This document shows, piece after piece, positions 1 to 11,900 of a stretch of DNA of 64,000 nt. Numbering within the stretch: the first letter of the stretch is position 1; every line of letters begins with the position of its first letter. The translations under genes and the position numbers were made by a program. This DNA is from Gerris lacustris. Lineage: Eukaryota; Arthropoda; Insecta; Hemiptera; Gerridae. The DNA lies in assembly GCA_951217055.1 (NCBI GenBank), contig OX578285.1, forward strand, positions 53,322,024 through 53,386,023, given 5' to 3'. The notes below the pieces were generated by a model. The model searched no databases. It was not told the DNA's origin and worked only from the letters and a program-made list of their open reading frames with translations.

Positions 1-815
1 TTTCTACCATAAATAGGCAAGTTAAAATTAAATGTAAATATGCTTTAACAACATGTTTAATAATATTCGGCTATAAAAATATGTTAAGAAGTGGTGAAAC
101 TGTAACTACCGTGGTTTTTAAAAATGAATAAGACCCACGGTAATTACAACTGTTTAAAGACATGGTAATTACATTTCAAAATTGTAAGCCAATTATTTAC
201 TTTAAAAATGTCTTTATAAAATATATTGTTGACATAATGTAAACAGGCAGAATTATGCTAATAAATCACAGAAACAAAATTGTTCACAAACAATTATAAC
301 CTGTGTTATAAACAACCATGGTAATTTCAATTAAAAAGTACATACCAGAACACGTGATTTCTTTTGATGGTAGAAGCAGACCGACGTTGAATAACATGAA
401 ACTCACTGCCTTTTATTATCAGCAGGCATGCCAAAAGACTTTCGATGAGGGAGAAAAAAAAAATATTCCTTACACTAAATTTCTCTACGATTTGTTTTTA
501 TTTCGAGCATGGTAATGACAAATAACAAGAGGACACAAGTCAAAATGCTCTGAAAATTAATACGATAATTTTTTTAAATTAAATATTGCGTTTTATTAAC
601 TATTCACTAGTATTGAATGCATGTATTTATAACTTTTATCCATAAACTTATTTAAAGTAAATATATTAACAAAAAAATGTTAAAATCCTATTTTTGGACT
701 TCCATGGTAATTACAGTTTTACCACTTCTTAATATATTTTTATAGCCGAATATTATTAAAAACGTTGTTAAAGCATATTTACATTTAATTTTAACTTGCA
801 TATTTATGGTAGAAA
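1..815. mobile_element. Terminal-inverted-repeat element with internal iterated motif
   Basis: Positions 1-120 and 695-815 are inverted copies of each other with only a few mismatches, starting TTTCTACCATAAATA and ending in its complement. Inside, CAYGGTAATTACA-like words occur at 136, 161, 317, 508 and 703, with an inverted one at 102-114. No transposase is present, so it is non-autonomous; the superfamily is not recognised. The left end coincides with the window edge and may extend further. It lies in an upstream ATG2 intron. Confidence 0.75.
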
Positions 816-994
816 TAATTTATCTAAAAAATAAAATAAAATTATAGCACTATGTGCAATTTGAAGAGTGTGGACATGAAAATTGCCTGTAGTCTGAGAA
901 CCACCCTTATAAAAAACCATTGCATATAATTGCTTACATAATAAGATTAATAAGAATTAGCAGAAGCAGAGGTAAAGTATGCATTAACTGTATG

Positions 995-1220
995 TCATAA
1001 TAATACCAAATTTTGGTGGACTGAAAACTGCACTATTCTAACCGATGAGAGCAGAAAAGCTATAGTAATAACCCATAAAAAGAAAGAAAAAAATCATTAT
1101 AAGCCTTGTGATGCCAAGGTTAAAAGAACAGTAAAACTTGCTAAAAGTCAAGCTTGGATTAAATTCTGTTCAAATTTAAACGCTAGTTTTAACACAAATA
1201 AATTATGGAATACTTGCTAA
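995..1220 (+). mobile_element. Non-LTR retrotransposon scrap (endonuclease-RT linker)
   Basis: One frame reads KFWWTENCTILTDESRKA, later VKRTVKLAKSQAWIKFCSN and NTNKLW, then a stop. The WW...C...R and REYW-F-like pattern is typical of the linker between endonuclease and reverse transcriptase in Jockey-group LINEs. It is a short decayed fragment. Confidence 0.55.
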
Positions 1221-1287
1221 GAAGTAGAAGTGTTTCCCTGATAATTCAATTAGATTCAGTAAGTGGTTATACATTTCTCAAAAAGCT

Positions 1288-2062
1288 ATGTCCAGATCAT
1301 GTACCGTGTGGTGCCCCATACCCGGACATATGTTCCTTACAGATTTAACATCTGAAACTTTTCTTGATGCACTAAGCAGATTTACATTTAGAAGAGGAAA
1401 ATGCTTGTCTATTTTGTCTGATAACACTATCACTTTTGTTGGAGTCATTAATTACATAAAGAATTTACATAATTCTGTCAAGGTTAAGAATCATTTTTGC
1501 AGAAGGCGTAGAATTTAAATTCATTACCCTTAAATCCCCTCTTTTTGGGTAGAATTTAGGGGGTCTGTTGGAGGTTGGAGTTCGCTCTGGTAAGTACCAT
1601 TTGCACAAAATATTAATTAACACCCAATTAACTTATGCTGAATACTGTACAGTTCTATGTAAAATTGAAGCATGTTTTTCACACCTCTATCCACAGATCC
1701 TTCTGACTATAATGCCTTATCCTCATCCTACTTCCTTATAGGAGACTTGTTAACAGGCAAACCAGAAGAAACTGTCAGAAACATCCCACTTAATTACCGG
1801 TCTCATTGGTAGCACCTCAGGCAATTAACTTAACTTTTCTGGAAGCATGACTAGATAAGTCAACTTCAAGACTGTACCAAATGAAAGCAGACTGGTACTA
1901 ATCTCAGAGAAAGAACATTAGTCCTTATCAAGGAAGACAACATCCCACCACTGCAGTGAATTCTCCGACGTGTCATTGAAATTTATCCAGGGAGCGACCG
2001 ACACATCAGTGTAGCTACAGTCAAGAGATCTTATTGCCACATTTGTTCCAGAGTTGTTCGCG
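1288..2062 (+). mobile_element. BEL/Pao LTR-retrotransposon integrase remnant
   Basis: The first part reads HMFLTDLTSETFLDALSRF, then RRGKCLSILSDN and FVGV, the integrase core of BEL/Pao elements. After frame breaks it continues with FKFITLKSPLFG, a KYHLHKILINTQLTYAEY segment and, at about 1915-2030, TLVLIKEDNIPPLQ and IEIYPGSDRHISVATVKR, the characteristic C-terminal end of BEL integrase. Several stops make it a dead copy. No LTRs were found. Confidence 0.7.
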
Positions 2063-2948
2063 TTTTTTACTAGCTTATTTTTGAAGTCTTTCAGTCTAAT
2101 CACCTCATTGTGACTTGTTATTTGTTTGTGAACTCATTTTATCCTGTCTTTCTGTTGTTGGATTTCCATCTTCTCGTTTAAAAACTTTAGAATATCAGTT
2201 TCCAGAACAGGCTAGTTAAAGAATATTTTTATTATACTTCCTTGTGCGGCAATTATGTATTGTCTCTACTTTGTAATTGTCATTGTCAACTCGTGTAATT
2301 TCTAAGTAGGTTCTCTCAAGATTGGCTTTAATCTGTGGTAAAACTGAGTCACTTAAATTTATTTTACCATTCAGGGTTTCTACGGTTTCTTTCATTTATT
2401 TAATATCTTCGGTATGATAGTCAATTTTGCCATTTTATTGAACAGATTTAATTTTACTTTGATTCATTAGGCTGTTGAAAGTCTATCCAAAGCAGTCGTG
2501 TATTTTCAGCTGGCTAAAACTTATTGCACTGAAACGTGTGCATCTGTATATGAGTGACTAAAACAAATTTTAACTTGGCCTCTTGAATTTTCACCTTTAA
2601 CGAATACATTTTTGCAGAGTGACTTATGACACTTGCACCTGACACATGCATCAATGCAACTCCACAATATTTTTGTTTTTGTTTATTACTTATCCACGTG
2701 AAGAAAAATTTCTCTGGTTATAAATTTATGTAGTCAATGTTTTACAAGTTAGTTAATAATCTTATAGGCAAGTCTCTAACTACCCTCTCTTTATTCCTAG
2801 TTTATATAAATATAATGAAAAACTTAGCAGTATTTTTTAAATAGCTATTTTATAAGTTAGTTTTATTTGTAGCTTATTTCGTAAAAATTTAGTTATTTGT
2901 ACTGTTTAATTTAGTTTTTCTCAAATTTCACTAATTATTAATGTATAG
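2063..2948. other. Intron sequence, nothing recognised
   Basis: AT-rich sequence upstream of the first visible ATG2 exon. It may include further BEL-derived sequence after the integrase end, but nothing recognisable was read on either strand. Confidence 0.4.
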
Positions 2949-5900
2949 TTCCAGTTCACCTCGGAGAAAAAAATGCTATGTCGATACTGTTATCGACGAA
3001 ACATATGCTGAAAGGCAGAGTCATATAACATTTGAGGTGAGTCAGGTATTTACATTCACTATAAGATAAAAATGTTATTTCAAGCATTTAATTGCATTAC
3101 AGTATTTTGTATTTTTGACTGCTATTTAACAGCAAATTATGTTCTTGTTAAATTTTAAGGATAATAGAATGTGGAGTGATAATATTGCAATGCACCGTAA
3201 TAAAGAAACTAGTACTACCTCAAACAAGTCAACAAAGTGGTATGCAAAAGGTGGTTGTCACAGAAATACTAATATACTAATGCAGTTGCAGCTAAATAAG
3301 GTACATTTTGTCTGTTAATCATTTAAAAATTAAATAATTAATACAACTGGGTATTCATCATTATGTAGATAACATTAAACAATAATTAGGGTCCTTAGGC
3401 AAAACCAAGGACCCTTATATTTTCCTGCGTGTGTCTGTCCGTCCGTCCTCTCGCGTGCTCTCACGGCTACACCTTTCGTCCGATCACTTTGAAATTTGGC
3501 ATGTATGTGTCTTGTACCTGCCCACATATTTTAAAAATATAGCGACTTAAAAAAAATATTTTTCAAAAAAATTAGGGTAAAAAAACTTAAGGGTTAAAAT
3601 TTTTTAATTTTTTTTCGACACCGTGAGGGGTATCATATGAAAGGGTACGTCGAGCTGATTTCAAAAATATATAATTCTTTGGTTATAACTTCGATAGGGC
3701 GAGCGTAGGCGAGTTTGAAACGTGTAAAAAAATACTTTATCAGAAGTTTGTTCATGTGTTTTGAGAATATCATACCCATAGGATAGTTCAAAGTAAGCTT
3801 TTTAGCATTTTAAAAAACACCATCAATAGGGTACTACTTAAACTTTAGAGGGTTGCCTACTGACCCTCGGTGTGTGCTGACTAGAACACACTTGACCTGT
3901 TTATTTTTCTTTTACTTACATGATTAACTACATTGTTAACCCTCTGGTGGGCACATAGGTCTGTGAGATGCCTATAGCACCGACTTTGACCTTTAGGATC
4001 GCTAACATAAGTGCCAAACTGGTGGGGCTTTGTAAGGTCCTCAGGTTTCTTCCCCTGCCAACTTTGTCTTACTAAAATCTTATTTACTCGTTGGCTACTA
4101 TGCCTCATAATATATTGGTTTTTAATGTCTAACAGACCGACATCCCTAATAGTTGACAATTCTTGTGTTGGTCTAATAGTCTGATATACCAGTTTTACAA
4201 TTTTATATAAGTATTATTTTTTAATTCTTACTGTGATTTTAATTGTTTTTATGAAGACGATATTTTTTAAATGGGAAAAAATTAACCTAACATAGCTCAG
4301 TAATTCTAGCATAGTGGTCTAAGAGACCAATGTGTCTCCAACTAGACAAAAAATTCATGTGATGTGGGTTATCTAAATATTTTTTTACGTCTAAATCTTT
4401 TTTACCAGGTGAAATTTCAACATGATGTGTATCCAGAAAGAGGAGTTCAAGCTTCTCGTCAAGTGTTGTTAGTTCATGAACTTGAAGTAAGAGATCGCCT
4501 TTCGACGTCTAGCATAAATAAATTTCTTTACCAATATACCAGTGAAGCATCTCCCCGACAGTCTCATGCTAATATGGTAGTTAATCTTTTGTCTCTACTT
4601 TTTTTATATTTATGTGTGTTTGATTATTTTAAACTATACATTTTGTGGCTCTAACATTGAAGAAGGGAGCATACTATAATAAAAGTTAAATATTAAGATA
4701 ATCGTGTATCATGATGAGTGATAAATGTTCAAAATTGGTTTGAGGATTAGATGGCAGTGGAGTGGGGGTGCCCTATAACTATAGTCATAAATGATAAAGT
4801 AATTAAATACATTCTCAAAAACAGTGTTTATATAACAACTGATATTTTAGTGATAGCTGTAATATAAATACAAATATGACAATTCCAACTTACATAAATA
4901 AATCTAATATAATTCCCTGACTCTACAACTAATATATTGCTTTACTCCACAGATAATTATTGCATAAAGTTGAAATGTAACTTTTATGATTTAATAGTAC
5001 TTTATACAATTTGTATGAAGTTTTGACAATTTATTTAAATTATAACGTAAGATATTGATTTTTTTTAATGGAAAAAGTTAATGATAGTGAGGGTAACTTC
5101 AGCCATTTTAAATAATGTCATTAATTGGATAAAGTGGGTAGTCACAAAGTTCAAGGTCATTTTGTTCCTAATGCGGCTGCAGCCGACTTATGTGGAGCCA
5201 ACCTAGCATTTGCTTTGAGAAAACCGCAGAAAACTCAAATCAGGTTGGTTAGACTCGAGTCCTTCCAGATGTGAGGTTTTAAAACCTCAAATCTGGCATT
5301 TATAAATTTTAATTTTTAAGGTGCAGTATTTAGTTATGGAGTATATTTAATATCTATCGTGGAATTTACAATCTTCTTTTGATTTTATTTTGATTTTTTT
5401 TAGAACAATATTTCTAACATTTTTTTTGTTATAGAGGAATCTTCGTCAATGTTTAATTGAGTATATAAGTTTGTTCTTTGTTCTTTATTTCCAGTACATT
5501 CAGTCAGAATGTGCAGGATATTTTCTTCTTTTGTTGGGCAGCTGTAAATAGGGGAATCACTTAATCCAATTGTATAGTTATATTGTATACAATTACAGTG
5601 AAAACTCCTTATTCTGTTGATTTTAATAATGTCAGATCGATTTATAGCAGATTTCCAAAACCTTGGTGATTTAGGTATGTTGTGGTTATATTTTTATAAT
5701 TAGAACCTTTATTATTTTCTCTATACTAACTATTCCATTTATTTTTAATATCGTATTTGAAAAAAGATTTTATATCAGTATTTAAAACTTTCATGTCAAG
5801 TTCTATTTTTGTAGGTTCTTTTGCTAATTTGTTGGCTATTTCATTGCCAGATATAGGGTATATCTAGGCACCAGGGTGGTGGGATTTAACCTATACAAAA

Positions 5901-8900
5901 TCGAACGTTTTATGTTGTGACATATTATGTAATTTATTTAAAATTTGCATGCTTATATATGATCTACTCTCTTTGATTTATATAGACATTATCTTTTTTT
6001 AAAATACTTTGGTTATCACAAATAATGGTGTAATTTTTATTGTCCAATATTATTTAGGGAGTCGAGCTAATCGATTGCTTTTAAATGCCTGTATATTCAG
6101 TGCTAAATATGCCTGTGACATTTGGAAAAAATTGTACCCTTATCCATGTTTAATTGTGGATCATAATAGGAGCAACCAGTTTTGTTTGGTTTTTTAGACC
6201 CATCTGTTAAAGGTACAATATGTACCTTTGGGATGAATTGAATCAGATGTTTTTCTATAAGGATTAACTGTGGGTTAATTAAATAGTCTTTATTATCTGT
6301 GAAGTGAACTTTAATGGTTTGATTAAGGGCTGAAAAATTGGTTTAGTAAAGTTGGTAAAATTTTGTTTTGATAAATATTAATTTTTTTTGGATTCAGTTT
6401 TTTAAAACTCGTTAGGATTAATGGTGCTATTTTAGAGCTCCAAAAGTTATGTCTTGAATTAATTTTGTTGAATAATTCGATTATTTGAGGTATTATTTCT
6501 GAGTCTAAGGAGAATACTTTTAAGAATAGAGAATCAGCTAGATATTGTCTTCTAAGTTGTTATGGTAGTTCACAGGATTCAGCTAGAATAATATTAATTT
6601 GTGTTGTTTTTAAGTAACCCATACTTAATCAATGCCGATATAATCTAATTAAAATCCCTTAGATTTTATCAAGGACGATATAATCTAAGAGACTATAGAA
6701 AAACGTAATATAGAAAAAAATCTTTATTTTTGTTAAAAGCCGTTTGAATATCTGTAATTATTTAATATTAATTTTCTAAAACTGATCTTCCTTCTCTAAA
6801 ACCTTTTTGGGATTTTGGTAATTGATCCTGTGATTCCAACTACCATTCAAGTCTATTTTTGATGATTCTTTCAATTGTTTTTTAAACAAATGAAGATAAA
6901 GAAATTGTTCAGTATGATGGAGTTTGAAGAGGAGGTTTATTTGGTTTTTTAATAGGGATAATGATTAACATTTTTCATGATTCTAGTATGCTTTGAGATT
7001 TCCAAATTTGATTAAATATTTGTAGAAGTAAATTTTTCGATGATTTAAGTAAATGGTAATGTATTGTGTCATGTCCTGGTTTTATGATAGTGTCAGTTAG
7101 AAAAAGTGTATTTTCTTCAGGGATAGTTGGTAAGGCTTCTCCGAATAAAATATTTTCTTTTATCATTTTTTTAAATTGATTTTTGAAGTGAACATTCTTT
7201 GCACAGTTGTCTATCTGTACTTTTATGGTTGGTTTTGCAAAATATGCTAATTGGTAAGGCTTTTAAAGGACAAGGATTAATTTTATTGTTTGAGTAAAAA
7301 CTGTGATTTGCGTTATTTTTACCATATATTTTTCAACTTGAGTGTGTGTTGTGACATTGATCACGGAAATGGCCATATCTAAAGCAATTTAGACATTGTA
7401 TGATTCAGGGTATGTAATGTTCTACTGGACATCTTACAGAATATACAGGGTATAATTGGACCTCCGATAGTTATAATTACAGATTGTGTTGGAAATTATT
7501 TTGATGTGCTTTGAATTTTTTTAATATTGGGTAAATCTTGAAATTAAAAATCTTCCATAATTTTATTTTATAAAATGGATTTTTCTACATCATGTATTGC
7601 ACTTTTTTAAAAAAATTAATTAATTTGGAATAAATATTTTATGGAAACTTCTGGGTTAGTCAGTAGGCAGTTAGCACTTTTATAATTTTTATTCTATTAA
7701 TGCCTGCTTATATTATGTCTTATCTATGTCTTTTGATATGCATGCTAATTTGGTTTGAATAATTTTTTCTACTGACATACGATGCAATCTTCCTATACCT
7801 CTATTTTATTTTATCAACTGATTTATTTGCCAAAAAATTGTATATGGCCCCTAAATCTAATTGGTTAAATAGAGCTATATCTGACATTTGTAGGTTTTTT
7901 CCCATTAAAGAGCGTTTTTCCACTAAATCCATTTTTTGAGGTGGGCATGATTCATTATGTTGACCATGGCTGTTCTCAGGCATAATTACTGAATTTCTCA
8001 TTTAAAACGTGTGAGAAAGAAAGAAAATTTTAGTTCTTATCACTTTAATATTTCTTTAAAAGTTTTGCTGTCACTCGTCAAAGCAAACTGGAAGTTATTA
8101 TATATTTTGTATTTATTATATGTAAGATATTTTTAAAAATCTTTTCTCTATTTAAAACGTTAAAAATCTGATTTAATGGATTTAACGATCTAAGTGTTTG
8201 TCTCGTCAAATCTATGAAGCAATAGTCTTTTCTTGTCTTGAAATTCCAACCTTTCCTCCTCACTAAATGTGAACACATGCGACAAACTTAGCCTGAGTAT
8301 TGATCAAAGGAAGGTCTGTACCAAACTTAAACTAAATCAGAGAGACATGGTACATATTTTGCCCAATGTAAAAAGCTCACTACGCTCGCTTCAATTAATT
8401 TCCAACCATTGGTAAAAAGGGAGGGGAGGCTTGGCTTCAATGTCGATAACAATATTTTTGTTTGAAGTAAAATATTACATTTTGGGTGTCTTACTTCGAG
8501 CTAAGGAAGAAATTACATTGTATGTTTTTTTTTATTTATATGCTTGCAGGTAGTTGTTAAAGCTGTTCATGTGCGACCAGACCCTAGAAGAAATGTTCAA
8601 GAAACTTGTTTAAAATTATCTCTACTCCCACTTAGATTAAATATCGATCAAGATTCACTGGTTTTTCTAATTACTTTTTTCTCCCAGTTGTCAGGAACTA
8701 ACAATGAAGGTAAAGAAGTGTTAAACATATGCCTACTACAATCAGATGCAAAATACTAATATCAGATAATAAATATGTAATCCTCTAGAATTTTTTTACT
8801 TTATTTTAAAGCGGAGAATTTTTTTATTTCATTTCTGGGTAGGTGGTGGTGATGAGTGTAATGCTGGTGTAAATTCACACCAAGTTCCAGTCATGGGGGT

Positions 8901-11900
8901 GGATAAAATAGATGAAAACATGGGTTTAGAACCTAATAAAAGGAAAGATAATCAGCCTTCTCTTTTGATAATGTTTGATGAAGATGTCAACTACTCGCTG
9001 AAACCTACTCCACAACCCCCTTCTAGTAATGAACCAGCTTCAACCTCTCCTTTGTATATAAGGTAACTTGTGACGACAAACTTCTTTTAAGGTTTTAAAA
9101 TCATTGTTTTAATAAAGCACTGGTTCTTTATGACAATATTATTATAATAATGTTAGTTTGATTAATGTTTTTTATTATTATTATTTGTTTAGGAGTTTTG
9201 TTTTTTCTCCAGACGTACCTATTAGGATTGATTATGAAGGGAAACGAGTGGATATGACTCATGGTTCATTAGCTGGTCTTCTCATGGGCTTAGGACAACT
9301 TAGCTGCTTGCAATTAAAATTGAAAAAATTGTCTTATAGACATGGGTAATTCATTGTACTATTGTTGGCATCATGAATTATTTATCTTTTATATTTGTAT
9401 TATGCATTTATTATTTTAAAATTATTTTTTCAGAATTCTTGGATTTGATAAACTAGTATCATACGTGGTTTCAGAATGGGTTCAAGACATTAAGAAGAAC
9501 CAGCTGCCAAATTTAATTGGTGGTGTTGGACCCATGCATTCTCTAGTTCAACTATGTATGAACAATTATTTTCTCTTTAGTCTCATTCACTATGCATTCT
9601 TTATTTGGAATAATCTGCATAAACCAATTTCACTATACTTTTTTTTATTAATGAAATCATCAGTTCAAGGTATCCGTGATTTATTCTGGCTACCAATTGA
9701 GCAGTACCAGAAGGATGGGAGAATAGTGCGAGGACTTCAAAGAGGTGCTAATTCATTTACGACATCCACAGCTATTGCTGCTCTTGAAATTACTGCTAGA
9801 ATTGTCCAAGCGATCCAGGTACATCCCTGTTTATTAATTTTATCTACGATACGAAATATAAACATTGTATCTCTGTTTAGATGCGTAGAAAGTGATACTT
9901 TACGTACTTGTATACATTGAGCATGCGCGTCTCATAGTTCTGAAGAATTCCTCTTCTTTACCACCCTAGGGCGGTAAAGAAGAGGAATTCTTCAGCTTTA
10001 CGCACGATTAGCAAGTTAGTTTACATTTAACAAAACTAATTTTCTGTTCTTTTATTAAAGTAACTGTTTATATCGAGTTTTTGGTGAAAAACAATGAGTG
10101 ATTTAAGGTGATTATGACCAAAATGAGGAGAATGGTACGCCTCCCGAAATAATTAATTCGGCACAAAATACAACTAATGAATTAATGTCCTCTTTATCAA
10201 AAAAGAAATACGAACTTGCATACAGGAAGTTTATTAATTTTCTGTATTTATTATTAAAATCCAACAATCGTAGATAAAGTACGGTACGCAACTCGTGGGA
10301 AAACGGCATTTTGCATTGCTCGTGTGGTTTTACTACCCTCGCTGTCGCTCGGGTGCAAACTCCACACTCGCATGCAAAATGCTACTTTCCGCACTCGACG
10401 CGTAATGTACTATTCCCTATTTGATTTTGGTATCAATAAAAGTTCTTGAAGCATAGATAATTAGCATTTTTATAGAATATATGAAGTATGGAATAAGAAT
10501 ATTTATATTACACATACTATTTCAACATATTACAGAAATAAAGATGGGGTGTACTTAGTGTGGACTAAAGAGCTCAGAAGATGAGAAAAATCTAATTTAA
10601 TAGAATAGGGTAGAGGAAACAGTTATTAAAATTAGGTTTTCTACTTTTAATTTTATTTTTCATTTGTCCTTATATTATTATTGATGTTATTCAATAAATA
10701 TATATTTTTATAGCCACTTATATTCCAAAAATTGATTCTAAATCATTTTTTTTTTTTTTTTTTTTAAGGATAATATTTTTAAATTATCAAAAAAAAAAAT
10801 GTATTCAAGAGCAAGTGACCTACTTCCGATTTTTTGTGTACGACTAGGAATAGAAAGAATTTTTTTATTTTTAGTGTTATATGAGTGATAATGATTTATT
10901 GTTGTTCATCTTGATGTACAGCAGTGTGTTGTATATAAAAAGATTGATGACAGACATGATTTTAAGGTTATCAAAAGAATATTTATAGTGTGCCTCTAGT
11001 TTAGCTATAATAATTATACCAATTTAAATATGTTGTGTAATATTTTGCTAAGTTGTTTTCTTGTTTATTTTTAGTTTACCTGTTGTGTGGGAATTTTAAG
11101 TAGAATAAGTCCTCATGTCTCTATTAGACTGTGATAGGGTTAAGTCAACATCTTAGGAAGTTAGTCAAAACTTAGTAGGAGTTAGTGATGTGAGGTAAGC
11201 AGTGCTTAGTATGAAATGGAAATAGATTGGTAGGTATATCATTAGAATGTATAAGTATAGGTGGCCAAAGAGGAAATTATATTTTTATTATAGAGGAAGG
11301 AGCAAGAAAAAAGCCATTAAACAAAATGGAAAGGTAACTTTATCCAACTTTTCTGGAATATTATGACATAATTGAGCCTTTATCAGAAAGAGTGGTCCCA
11401 ACCTTGGAGAGTCTTAAACCTAACATTAGGCTAATATTTTCTTTAAATCCAATTATGTGATATTATTTATTTTTAGGGTCCGTAGGCAAAACCAAGGACC
11501 CTTATATTTTCCTGCGTGTGTCTGTCCGTCCGTCCTCTCCCGTGCTCTCACGGCTACACCTTTCGTCCGATCACTTTGAAATTTGGCATGTATGCGTCTT
11601 GTACCTACCCACATATTTTAAAAATATAGCGACTTAAAAAAAATATTTTTTAAATAAATTAGGGTAAAAAAACTTAAGACACCGTGAGGGGTATCACATG
11701 AAAGGGTACGTCGAGCTGATTACAAAAATATATAATTCTTTGGATATAACTTTAATAGGGCAAGTGTAGGCAAGTTTGAAGTGGGTGTGAAACGTGTCCC
11801 CCCCCCCCCCTCTATCTCGCTTATGTGAAGTGCAAAAAATCTGAAAAAAATTCATGAACATTCTTCGACCAAAAGTAAAGATACCACTTTTTGGAAATTT

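Noticed and set aside
3881..4159. 92-codon minus-strand frame
   Set aside because: Crosses from the end of family A into a different repeat; no domain recognised.
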